Made by a program: the position numbers and the translations under genes. Shown piece after piece: positions 8,597-16,460 of a stretch of 64,000 bases of DNA. The stretch's first letter is position 1. Every line of letters starts with the position of its first letter. The stretch comes from Ornithinimicrobium cavernae (GTDB lineage: Bacteria; Actinomycetota; Actinomycetes; Actinomycetales; Dermatophilaceae). The notes under the pieces are model-generated. The model did no database searches and was not told where the DNA came from. It saw only the letters and a program-made list of their open reading frames with translations. The stretch covers positions 1-64,000 of the forward strand of contig NZ_QDDJ01000017.1 in NCBI RefSeq assembly GCF_003121625.1. Direction: 5' to 3'.

Positions 8597-9412
8597 ATGG
8601 CCGGTGCTCATCGAGGAGCCGAGGCTGTGGCGGTCTTCGCCACGGTCCTGGCTCTTGCTGCCTGCGGCACCCAGATCGAGGACGACCCGTCGCTCAGCGT
8701 CGGGCCCACGGTGCCGACCGAGGACGGGGCGAGCGGCACCGGTGACGCTGATGAGTCCGATCCCACGGCCACACCGCCGGCGGCCACGGGCACAGCGACC
8801 GACGACGAGCCCACCTCCGCGGACCCGGGCGGGGAGACCGGCACCGGGACGTCCGGCACCGGGGAGGGCTCGGGGACGGCCGGGACCGCTCCGGCGGAGG
8901 CGCCGAGCACGACGGAGGAACCGCCCGGCGAGGCCGGCAGTGAGGGCGCCCCGGACGCCCTGCCGGCCTTCGCTGCCCCCACGGAGGTGCGTGCCCAGGA
9001 CGCTGCCGGCCCGGCAGCGCTCCTGGTCGACGACGTGCGGGTCGGTCTGCAGGACGGCTTCGACCGCGTCGTGCTCGACCTGTCCGGGACGGGTGAGGTC
9101 GGCTGGAACGTGCAGTACGTCCCCGACCCGGCGCTGGACGGCAGCGGCTTCCCTGTCGACCTGGCGGGTGCGGCGGTCCTGGGTGTGACAGCCCAGGGGA
9201 TGGCCTATCCGGAGCCCGGCGACCCGGCCTACGACGACGGGGTGGTGGTTGTCGACGGGGGTGAGCTGCTCGCCGTCACCGAGGTCCTGCGCGGGCCGCC
9301 CTTCGAGGGTCAGGTCCAGGTCTTCGTCGGGACCGAGACAGAGGCGCCGTTCCGGGTGTTCCGGCTCAGCGGCCCGGAACGGTTGGTCATCGACGTCCAG
9401 CACGCTGGCTGA
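8597..9412 (+). CDS. Lipoprotein with AMIN-like domain
   Basis: A 271-residue exported protein. The N-terminal hydrophobic stretch ends in a lipobox, LALAAC, so Cys23 should be lipidated and the protein held on the outer face of the membrane. Residues about 30-135 are a low-complexity Asp/Thr/Gly/Ala linker, which would reach through the cell wall. The C-terminal part (about 140-271) starts VRVGLQDGFDRVVLDLSGTG and ends with a strand ERLVIDVQHAG. This matches the AMIN-like domain of actinobacterial lipoproteins, thought to bind peptidoglycan or other wall polymers. Binding partner unknown. It stands alone in its transcription unit. Confidence 0.82.
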   Translation: MAGAHRGAEAVAVFATVLALAACGTQIEDDPSLSVGPTVPTEDGASGTGDADESDPTATPPAATGTATDDEPTSADPGGETGTGTSGTGEGSGTAGTAPAEAPSTTEEPPGEAGSEGAPDALPAFAAPTEVRAQDAAGPAALLVDDVRVGLQDGFDRVVLDLSGTGEVGWNVQYVPDPALDGSGFPVDLAGAAVLGVTAQGMAYPEPGDPAYDDGVVVVDGGELLAVTEVLRGPPFEGQVQVFVGTETEAPFRVFRLSGPERLVIDVQHAG

Positions 9413-9470
9413 GTGGCGCCCCGCCCTGCGCGCGGAGGACGGGTCGTCACGGTATGCAGGTGGGTGGCGT

Positions 9471-9488
9471 CGCGCTCACATGTGCGCG
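9471..9488. other. Imperfect palindrome at the 3' end of the ArsR gene
   Basis: CGCGCTCACATGTGCGCG contains the perfect 8-base palindrome CACATGTG and shares the core CATGTGCG with the operator-like repeat at 9889-9904. It touches the stop codon of the ArsR gene. It may be a second binding site for the same repressor or a weak terminator; the sequence alone does not decide. Confidence 0.4.
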
Positions 9489-9857
9489 TTAGTCGTGGAC
9501 CGGCTCGCCGGTGACCTGGTGGTCGGCGTGGAAGAGTGCCTCGTTGAGGAAGTTGCGCACGTGCGCACCACGCAGCTCGTAGAGCACGCGACGGCCGTCG
9601 CGCGTGCCCTCGACGAGCCCGCCCAGGCGCAGCTTGGACAGGTGCTGGCTCGCCGTGGCGGGGCGGCACCCGGCCACCTCGGCAAGGGTGCCGACGTCCG
9701 CGCTGCCGTCCCGGAGGGCCCACAGGATGCGGACCCGGGTGGCGTCGGCGAGGAGGCCGAAGGACCTCACGGCGGCAGCGACCTGGTCGCCGGTGGGCTC
9801 CGAGACCTCGTGCACGGTGGACACCCTGGGCGTGTGCAGAGGGGGAGTCGCGGTCAT
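9489..9857 (-). CDS. ArsR/SmtB-family metal-responsive repressor
   Basis: A 122-residue winged-helix repressor. The helix-turn-helix is clear (DVGTLAEVAGCRPATASQHL), followed by the wing (GLVEGTRDGRRVLYEL). Candidate metal ligands are Cys in VAGCRPA in the recognition-helix region and a C-terminal His/Asp cluster (FHADHQVTGEPVHD), which resembles an alpha-5-type zinc or cobalt/nickel site. I prefer the ATG at 9857; a GTG at 9875 would add six residues. The gene is divergent from the cation exporter at 9913, with the perfect inverted repeat at 9889-9904 between them. The expected logic is repression of the exporter, relieved by metal. Confidence 0.9.
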   Translation of the reverse strand: MTATPPLHTPRVSTVHEVSEPTGDQVAAAVRSFGLLADATRVRILWALRDGSADVGTLAEVAGCRPATASQHLSKLRLGGLVEGTRDGRRVLYELRGAHVRNFLNEALFHADHQVTGEPVHD

Positions 9858-9888
9858 GTGACCAAGAATAGCCACGTGTGATCGTCAC

Positions 9889-9904
9889 CTTCGCATGTGC
9901 GAAG
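9889..9904. promoter_or_regulatory. Operator-like inverted repeat between arsR-type and CDF genes
   Basis: CTTCGCATGTGCGAAG: seven-base arms that match perfectly around a central TG, ending nine bases before the exporter start at 9913. ArsR/SmtB repressors bind imperfect palindromes of this kind around the promoter and start codon, so this is the probable binding site of the repressor encoded at 9489-9857. Confidence 0.75.
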
Positions 9905-9912
9905 ATGTCAGC

Positions 9913-11016
<1,104 letters not shown>

Positions 11017-11056
11017 CGTCCCGGACACGGTCACGTCGTCCAGCCGACGGCGTGCC

Positions 11057-11077
11057 AACCGCCCGGGTGGGGCGGTT
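11057..11077 (+). terminator. Terminator of the CDF gene
   Basis: AACCGCCC / GGGCGGTT-type stem around a short loop, followed by CTGTTCC, 40 bases after the stop codon of the exporter gene. Confidence 0.6.
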
Positions 11078-11142
11078 CTGTTCCGCCTCCTTTGACGACG
11101 CCAGCCCCACAGTCGGGAGACGTGACATCGGTGCGCTGACGT

Positions 11143-11245
11143 GCACCAGCCGACTCATTGGTCTGCTCCGGCGCACCAGTCGACTCACTGGTCCTGTTGG
11201 GCTGCACCAGTCGACTCATTGGTCTGGCGTGGCGCACCAGTGTCA
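11143..11245. repeat. Tandem repeat of GCACCAGTCGACTCATTGGTC, period 30-31 bases
   Basis: Copies begin at 11143, 11173 and 11204, with a truncated fourth at 11234 (GCACCAGT only). The copies differ at single positions. Each unit is itself a small inverted repeat (in copy 2 ACCAGT, six bases, ACTGGT). The array fills the gap between the CDF terminator and the promoter region of the sulfur operon. No protein-coding frame runs through it convincingly. The spacing of about three helical turns would place the units on one face of the DNA. Confidence 0.8.
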
Positions 11246-11312
11246 CGTCCCCGTGTCACAGCCGTTCCGTGCCCTGACGGTGGCGGATCCTTCGGTGGGT
11301 GGGGCGCTGGTC

Positions 11313-11342
11313 TTGACATTCTCGAAGATCCTGTGGTTGTCT
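11313..11342 (+). promoter_or_regulatory. Candidate promoter of the SAM riboswitch/sulfur operon
   Basis: A perfect -35 hexamer TTGACA lies at 11313-11318. The best -10 with 18-base spacing is the poor TTGTCT at 11337-11342, immediately upstream of the riboswitch. The placement makes sense, but the -10 is weak. Confidence 0.4.
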
Positions 11343-11345
11343 TGC

Positions 11346-11439
11346 GCCACCCATCCAGAGCGGCCGAGAGATCTGGCTCGAAGACGCCGCAGCAACCATC
11401 CCGCCCGGGACAGGTGCTCACGCCAGGATCGATGGAGGC
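11346..11439 (+). ncRNA. SAM riboswitch (SAM-I/SAM-IV superfamily)
   Basis: The conserved core is readable: ATCCAGAGCGG, GAGAGA, CTGGC, GCAACC and GGTGCT. P2 pairs GCGGC with GCCGC. P3 begins at GCAACC and closes at GGTGCT. A pseudoknot can form between CTGGC (11373-11377) and GCCAG (11422-11426). P1 pairs CCATC (11351-11355) with GATGG (11431-11435), extended by GCC/GGC. No P4 helix is obvious, so a SAM-I/IV variant is possible. The 3' strand of P1 contains the GGAGG (11434-11438) that serves the leader ORF at 11443, so SAM binding would be expected to hide that ribosome site. Downstream genes are for sulfur scavenging, as expected for a SAM-off switch. Confidence 0.85.
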
Positions 11440-11442
11440 ATC

Positions 11443-11568
11443 GTGCAGGAGCGCACCACGCACCCCAGTGAGCCGCGCAATGTCGCTACGGTCGGCACCG
11501 CGCACATCCCGCACCTCCGGCGCACGGTCGACCTGATGCGCCGGGCGGTCAGCGCCTGTCGTCACTGA
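11443..11568 (+). CDS. Cys-containing leader peptide upstream of sulfur operon
   Basis: A 41-residue ORF starting with GTG, with GGAGG at 11434-11438 five bases ahead. Its C-terminus, RRTVDLMRRAVSACRH, matches the pattern of the short actinobacterial leader peptides found ahead of sulfur assimilation and transport genes (HIDLxRVxxxLCR type), in which a Cys codon near the end is thought to let ribosome stalling report cysteine supply. Here the single Cys is residue 39, just before the stop. The peptide begins directly on the P1 stem of the SAM riboswitch. It is too short for most gene callers. The longer N-terminus than usual is odd; no in-frame start closer to the conserved part was seen. Confidence 0.7.
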   Translation: MQERTTHPSEPRNVATVGTAHIPHLRRTVDLMRRAVSACRH

Positions 11569-11713
11569 GCGCTGCCCGCCGCCCATCGCGCAGTATCCCG
11601 TTCTGCGCACAGCGCGCCGCGCACGGCTGACCGCCGTACCCCGGTGACTGCCGCACCGGCTGACCGCCGCGCCCGGCCCACAGCCGTCCGACGATCGCCC
11701 GAACCGGGCCCCG

Positions 11714-11738
11714 CGCAGGGGCACCCGCTGCCCCTGCG
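11714..11738 (+). terminator. Possible attenuator hairpin in the leader of the sulfur operon
   Basis: CGCAGGGGCA, five-base loop, TGCCCCTGCG: a perfect 10-bp stem about 60 bases upstream of the flavin reductase start. There is no T-tract. It could act as a Rho-type or intrinsic attenuator coupled to translation of the leader peptide. The rest of 11569-11799 is GC-rich with several CGCC-type partial repeats and no second ORF that I trust. Confidence 0.45.
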
Positions 11739-11799
11739 AGCCCCACGTCATACGCCACTGCCGTCCGTGCCCACGCCGGACCACGCCCACAGGAGAACC

Positions 11800-12366
11800 A
11801 TGTCTGCCCAACCGATCACCCGTCCCGCCGTCCCACCCGAGAGCGCGACGGTCGACCTGCGCCACGCCTTCGGCCGCGCCGCCTCCAGCACCTGGGTCGT
11901 CACCGGCTCGGGGGAGCGGGGGCCGGTCGGCTTCACCGCGATCTCGGTCGTCTCGGTGTCGCTCAGCCCGCCGCTGCTGTCCTTCAACATCTCCAAGGAC
12001 AGCTCCTCGCTGGTCACCATCGCCCAGAGCGGCCGCGCCGCGCTGCACCTGCTCGCCGACGACCAGGAGCCGGTCGCCCAGCGGTTCGCCCGCGACCGGA
12101 GCCGGCGGTTCGCCGACGACGGGGCGTGGGCCTACGACGACCACGGCCTGCCCGCGGTGCGGGGCGTCGCCTCCCGCCTGATCACCCGCATCCACGACCT
12201 GGTCGACGCCGGCGACAGCTTCCTGGCCATCGCCCGCGTCGAGCACGCCACCACCACGGACCGTCGACCACTGGTCCACCACGCCGGCGCCTACGGCGCG
12301 CTCGGCGCCCCGGCCGCCGCGCCGACCCACCCCACCGCCACCCAGCCCACCACCCCAGGAGCCTGA
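11800..12366 (+). CDS. Flavin reductase family protein (FMN-dependent, for sulfone monooxygenase)
   Basis: A 188-residue protein of the HpaC/SsuE-like split-barrel flavin reductases, which use NAD(P)H to supply reduced FMN to a partner monooxygenase. The characteristic features are FGRAASSTWVVTGSGERGPVGFTAISVVSVSLSPPLLSF split over residues about 20-62 (TGxxxxxxGFTAxxxxSVSxxPP) and the C-terminal SFLAIARVEH. The start is fixed by AGGAG at 11791-11795. Its C-terminal 25 residues are a Pro/Thr/Ala tail without clear role. Two bases separate its stop from the monooxygenase gene, so it is first in the operon flavin reductase - sfnG - osmC-like. Controlled by the SAM riboswitch and leader peptide upstream. 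Confidence 0.88.
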   Translation: MSAQPITRPAVPPESATVDLRHAFGRAASSTWVVTGSGERGPVGFTAISVVSVSLSPPLLSFNISKDSSSLVTIAQSGRAALHLLADDQEPVAQRFARDRSRRFADDGAWAYDDHGLPAVRGVASRLITRIHDLVDAGDSFLAIARVEHATTTDRRPLVHHAGAYGALGAPAAAPTHPTATQPTTPGA

Positions 12367-12368
12367 CC

Positions 12369-13526
12369 ATGACGACCCACGACACCGCCACCGAGGACCT
12401 GTCCTTCGCCTACTGGGTCCCGAACGTCTCCGGAGGCCTGGTGGTCTCCACCATCGAGCAGCGGACGAACCACACACCGGACTACAACCGGGATGTCGCG
12501 CAGACGGCTGAGCGCGTCGGCTTCGACTACGCCCTGACACAGGTGCGCTACCTGGCCTCCTACGGCGCCGACGCGCAGCACGAGTCGGTCTCCTTCTCCC
12601 TCGGGCTGCTCGCGGCGACCGAGCGGCTCAAGGTCATCGCCGCGGTCCACCCCGGCCAGTGGCCGCCGGCCATCCTGGCCAAGCTCGGCGCCACCGCGCA
12701 GGAGCTGCACGGCAACAGGTTCGCGCTCAACGTGGTCTCCGGCTGGTTCAAGCGCGAGTACACCGACCTCGGCCTGCCCTGGCTGGACCACGAGGAGCGC
12801 TACCGCCGCGCGGAGGAGTTCATCGAGGTGCTGCGCGGGCTGTGGACCGAGGACGGGTTCACCTATCGTGGCGACTTCTACCGCACCCGCGACGTGACCT
12901 TCCGGCCGCAGCCGAGGCTGCAGCCGGAGGTGTTCCAGGGCGGCAACTCCACGTCCGCCCGGGCGATGGCGGGCCGCCTCTCGGACTGGTACTTCATGAA
13001 CGGGAACACCCTCGAGGGCGCCGCCGAGCAGATCCAGGATGTGGGCGCCCAGGCGGCCGCACACCGCCGGCGGGTCCGGTTCGGGCTCAACGGCTTCGCC
13101 GTCGTGCGCGACACCGAGGCCGAGGCCCGGGAGGTCGTCGAGGAGATCATCGCCAAGGCCGACGCCGACAAGGTCAACGACTTCGGCAACGCGGTCAAGC
13201 AGGCCGGCGCAGCGACCGCCGACCGGAAGGGCATGTGGGCCGACAGCGAGTTCAGGGACCTGGTGCAGTACAACGACGGCTTCCGCACCGGTCTGATCGG
13301 CACCCCCGAGCAGGTCGCCCGCCGTATCGTGGACTACAAGCGGGTCGGCGTCGACCTGCTGCTGCTCGGCTTCCTGCACGTGCATGCGGACGTCGAGCGG
13401 TTCGGGACCGAGGTGATCCCGCTGGTGCGTGAGCTCGAGCGCGAGGCGGGCCTGGTGCCGAACGACCTGGCGTATGCCGGGGTGCCGGCTGGCACCGACG
13501 GTGCGCCCGAGGAGGAGGTGGCCTGA
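12369..13526 (+). CDS. sfnG: FMNH2-dependent dimethylsulfone monooxygenase SfnG
   Basis: A 385-residue luciferase-like (LLM) flavin monooxygenase. The sequence follows SfnG closely: FAYWVPNVSGGLVVSTIEQR at the start, then YALTQVRYLASYGADAQHES, NVVSGWFKREY, RYRRAEEFIEVLRGLWTEDG and VFQGGNSTSARAMA. SfnG uses FMNH2 and O2 to turn dimethylsulfone into methanesulfinate, a step that lets cells use organic sulfur when sulfate and cysteine are scarce. The reductant comes from the flavin reductase encoded just upstream. Full length for the family. The start ATG at 12369 follows a two-base gap. Other alkanesulfonate-type LLM enzymes are less similar in these motifs. Neither an SsuD-like enzyme nor a transporter is present in this operon. 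Confidence 0.9.
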   Translation: MTTHDTATEDLSFAYWVPNVSGGLVVSTIEQRTNHTPDYNRDVAQTAERVGFDYALTQVRYLASYGADAQHESVSFSLGLLAATERLKVIAAVHPGQWPPAILAKLGATAQELHGNRFALNVVSGWFKREYTDLGLPWLDHEERYRRAEEFIEVLRGLWTEDGFTYRGDFYRTRDVTFRPQPRLQPEVFQGGNSTSARAMAGRLSDWYFMNGNTLEGAAEQIQDVGAQAAAHRRRVRFGLNGFAVVRDTEAEAREVVEEIIAKADADKVNDFGNAVKQAGAATADRKGMWADSEFRDLVQYNDGFRTGLIGTPEQVARRIVDYKRVGVDLLLLGFLHVHADVERFGTEVIPLVRELEREAGLVPNDLAYAGVPAGTDGAPEEEVA

Positions 13527-14065
13527 TGACGGAAGCCGCACAGGTGGGACTTGACGTGACGGCTGCCGCCGCCGCCCTGCGGGAGCGGCAGCGGCCGATC
13601 AAGACCGGCTACAAGCAGGATCCTGGGTCCGCCCTCATCACCAGCATTGCGACCGCGCAGGTCGACCAGGCAGGCCTGACCGCCACCGTGCCGACCTGGG
13701 CCGGTGACGTCGCCGCCGGGTTGCACCCCGCCGCCGGCGGCGACGGCAGCCAGGCCTGCTCGGCGGACATCGTGCTGCAGGCCCTCGTCGCCTGTGCCGG
13801 TGTCACCCTGTCATCGGTCGCGACGGCGCTGGGCGTCCGGCTGCGGTCGGCCACGGTCACCGCGAACGGCACGTGGGACGCGCGCGGCACCCTCGGTGTG
13901 GACCGCGAGGCCCCGGTGGGACTGACCGGGGTCGAGCTGGTCTTCGACGTCGACACCGACGCCGACGAGGACAAGGTGGCGCGCCTGCTGGAGCTGACCG
14001 AGCGCTACTGCGTGGTGGCCCGGACCCTGCAGGACCCACCGCCGCTCACGGTGCGCCGCGCCTGA
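13526..14065 (+). CDS. OsmC family protein
   Basis: A 179-residue OsmC/Ohr-fold protein. The two reactive cysteines of the family are C90 (LVACAGVTL) and C162 (ERYCVVARTL); C78 is a third cysteine nearby. Family members reduce organic hydroperoxides or act as thiol-dependent detoxifiers; here the operon suggests removal of peroxides or reactive sulfur products formed by sulfone oxidation. The ATG overlaps the sfnG stop (TGATG), so translation is coupled. No other gene follows in the operon; the next gene converges after 18 bases. Confidence 0.87.
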   Translation: MTEAAQVGLDVTAAAAALRERQRPIKTGYKQDPGSALITSIATAQVDQAGLTATVPTWAGDVAAGLHPAAGGDGSQACSADIVLQALVACAGVTLSSVATALGVRLRSATVTANGTWDARGTLGVDREAPVGLTGVELVFDVDTDADEDKVARLLELTERYCVVARTLQDPPPLTVRRA

Positions 14066-14083
14066 CGCCAGCGGGCGAGCCGC

Positions 14084-15511
14084 TCACCAGGTGGTGGGCT
14101 TCACCGGCTCGTAGAGCCACACCTGGAAGAACGCGTCCAGCTCCTGTCCCGAGACCTCCTTGGCGAGTGCCATGAAGTCGGCCGTGGTGGCCGTGCCGCC
14201 GCCGAACTCGGCGACCCAGGTCTGGGCCAGCTCGAAGAAGGCGTCGTCACCGATCTCGACCCGCAGCGCGTGCAGCGTCGCGGCGCCGCGGTCGTAGATG
14301 GGGCCACAGAACAGGCACAGCGGGCCCGGGTCGGCCACGACGACCGACCAGAAGTCGTCGTCGGCCGGGATCGCCATCACCTCGTCGAAGCTCTGCTGGG
14401 TCGTGTCCCGCCCCTGCTCCTCGCTCCACATCCAGGAGGCGTAGGACGCCCAGCCCTCGTTGAGCCAGATGTCGGCCCAGCGGCCCGGGCTGACATGGTC
14501 GCCCATCCACTGGTGGGCGAGCTCGTGCGCGACGGTGCCCTCGCGGGCGTTGCGGCTGAAGAACGAGCGGGTCTGGGTCTCCAGGGCGTAGCCCACCGAG
14601 TCGTCGTCGACGATGGCGCCGTAGGAGTTGAACGGGTAGGGCCCGAAGGCCTCCTCGAAGAACACGAGCATGTCGCTGGTGAGCGCCAGGCTGGCCGAGT
14701 TGGCCGGCGGCAGGGCCGGGTCGACCGCGTCGATGATCGGGGTGCCGTTCGCCGCGACGTAGGAGTTGAGCTCGAAGTCACCGACGGTGGCCGTGGCCAG
14801 GTAGGCCGCCATCGGGTCCGGCGCGTCCCAGGTCCAGGTCGTCCATCCGTCGGCGGTCTCCGAGCCCTCCAGCAGGCCGTTGGCCACGGCCACCGACCCC
14901 TCGGGCACGGTGATCTCGTAGGCGTAGCTCGCCTTGTCGGTCGGGTGGTCGCTGACCGGGAACCAGGTCGCGGACCCGTCCGGCTCGCTGACGACCATGG
15001 CGCCGTCCCGCGTCGTGACCCAGCCGTAGAGGGCGCCCTCGATGTCGGTCGGCCGGGTGGTGGTGCCGCCGTAGGTGATCTCCACGGTGACCTCGTCGCC
15101 GGTCTGCAGCTTGGGGCGGGGGCTGATCCGCAGCTCGTTCTCCACCTGGTCGAAGCTCATCGCCCTGCCGTCCACCAGCACCTCGGTGGCGGTCAGCCCA
15201 CGCAGGTCGAGGTTGAACCGGTCCAGGTCCTGGGTGGCGCGCAGCTCGATCGTGGCGACCCCGTCCAGCTGGCCCTCCAGCGGGGCGGGCTCCGGCTCGG
15301 GCAGCTGGTAGGTGAGGTCGAGGTCGTAGTGCAGCACGTCGATGCCGCCGTTGCCGGCCAGCGGGAAGTACGGGTCGCCGGCCCCCGCAGCGCCCTCGGA
15401 GTAGCGCGGCTCGCCCGGTCGGTCGGGCGCCGCGCCGGCGAGGGCGGGGGTCAGGGTGAGCGCGAGGGCGGTGGCGCCGCCGAGCGCGAGACGGATGGGT
15501 GAGGTGTTCAT
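14084..15511 (-). CDS. Secreted M1 family metallopeptidase
   Basis: A 475-residue gluzincin aminopeptidase. From the ATG at 15511 a signal peptide is seen (SPIRLALGGATALALTLTPALAGAAP), so the enzyme acts outside the cell. The N-terminal beta-saddle domain begins DVLHYDLDLTYQL. The zinc motif is complete: HELAHQWMGD near residues 327-336, followed by the third ligand Glu in LNEGWASYASW about 18 residues later. The substrate-anchoring GxMEN motif is replaced by YALETQT, as in many bacterial homologues. The C-terminal domain is short, so this is the compact M1 form. It probably removes N-terminal residues from peptides made by the secreted subtilisins of this region. A 100-residue longer frame exists upstream but has no signal-peptide character. 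Confidence 0.92.
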   Translation of the reverse strand: MNTSPIRLALGGATALALTLTPALAGAAPDRPGEPRYSEGAAGAGDPYFPLAGNGGIDVLHYDLDLTYQLPEPEPAPLEGQLDGVATIELRATQDLDRFNLDLRGLTATEVLVDGRAMSFDQVENELRISPRPKLQTGDEVTVEITYGGTTTRPTDIEGALYGWVTTRDGAMVVSEPDGSATWFPVSDHPTDKASYAYEITVPEGSVAVANGLLEGSETADGWTTWTWDAPDPMAAYLATATVGDFELNSYVAANGTPIIDAVDPALPPANSASLALTSDMLVFFEEAFGPYPFNSYGAIVDDDSVGYALETQTRSFFSRNAREGTVAHELAHQWMGDHVSPGRWADIWLNEGWASYASWMWSEEQGRDTTQQSFDEVMAIPADDDFWSVVVADPGPLCLFCGPIYDRGAATLHALRVEIGDDAFFELAQTWVAEFGGGTATTADFMALAKEVSGQELDAFFQVWLYEPVKPTTW

Positions 15512-15648
15512 CAGGACTCCCTTGTCGACTCGAGGAACCTGATCGACGCTAGTCCTCCCCGTGGGCGGGCGCCACATCATTGTGTATGCCGACAGCCGGC
15601 CGCCGCGGACGCCGCCACCGGGGGCCGGGGGCGGGCCAGAATGGACAC

Positions 15649-16431
15649 ATGCGGATTGTGGTGCTGGGTGGTCGTGGTGACCTCGGGGCGCGGGTGGTCC
15701 GGGCACTGGTCGCGCGCGGGCACGACGCGGTCGCTGCCAGCCGACGCAGCGGCGTGGACCTGCGGACGGGGGATGGGCTCGAGGGTGCGCTCGCCGAGGT
15801 TGAGGCGGTGGTCCACGCGGCCACCTCGATGCGCCGACCCCAGGACGTGGACGTTGCCGGTGCCCGCCACGTGGGTGCGACGCTGCGGCGCCTCGGCTCT
15901 CCCGCCCACGTCGTGTCGATCTCGATCGTGGGGGCGGACCGGATCTCCTACCCGTACTACCGGGCCAAGGTCCACTCCGAGGACGCCCTCGCGCAGGCAG
16001 GCGTCAACACGACCATTGTCCGGGCCACCCAGTTCCACGCCCTGGCGGCCGTCCTCGGCGCGGCGTTCCGGCTCGGCCCGCTGTCCTTCTCGCTCAGGGA
16101 CATGCGGGTCCAGCCGGTGGACATCGACTGGGTCGCTGAGCGCCTCGCCGACCACGCCGGCGGCCCCGCGCCCAGCGGCTTCACCCGCGCCACAGATCTG
16201 GCGGGACCCACGGCATACGACGTCCGTCAGATCGCCGAGCTGGTGGCCGGACACGACGGCCGGAGACCGCCGAGGGTCCTGCGGGTGCCACCACTGGGCG
16301 ACGTTCTCCGCGGCTTCTCCGAGGGGAGGATCGTCCCCGGGCCGGGGGTCGAGACGGGCGGTCGGACCTTTGAGGAGTGGCTCGACGGCCAGCCGCGACC
16401 GCTGCCGCGCCGGATGCACCTGCCCGGCTAG
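15649..16431 (+). CDS. NAD(P)-binding SDR/NmrA-like protein
   Basis: A 260-residue extended SDR-like protein with an N-terminal Rossmann motif, RIVVLGGRGDLGARVVRAL (GxxGxxG), and the usual VDLRTGDGLEGALAEVEAVVHAAT that leads to the substrate pocket. The family includes NAD(P)H quinone reductase 2-like and NmrA-like proteins that bind rather than turn over dinucleotides. The Tyr-x3-Lys pair appears as YYRAKVHSE. The ATG at 15649 is chosen because the GxxGxxG strand begins right there; a frame from 15580 adds only a basic tail. Divergent from the M1 gene and convergent with the methyltransferase gene. Substrate unknown. Confidence 0.82.
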   Translation: MRIVVLGGRGDLGARVVRALVARGHDAVAASRRSGVDLRTGDGLEGALAEVEAVVHAATSMRRPQDVDVAGARHVGATLRRLGSPAHVVSISIVGADRISYPYYRAKVHSEDALAQAGVNTTIVRATQFHALAAVLGAAFRLGPLSFSLRDMRVQPVDIDWVAERLADHAGGPAPSGFTRATDLAGPTAYDVRQIAELVAGHDGRRPPRVLRVPPLGDVLRGFSEGRIVPGPGVETGGRTFEEWLDGQPRPLPRRMHLPG

Positions 16432-16460
16432 CCACGAGCCGACCAGGTGCAGCTCCCACG

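Noticed and set aside
11143-11245. Possible CRISPR array of 21-base repeats with 9-10-base spacers
   Set aside because: Spacers are too short and partly similar to each other, repeats diverge, no cas genes.
11185-12540. 451-residue leftward frame across the riboswitch and flavin reductase
   Set aside because: Runs antisense through a structured RNA and a motif-bearing gene; Arg/Gly-rich low complexity.
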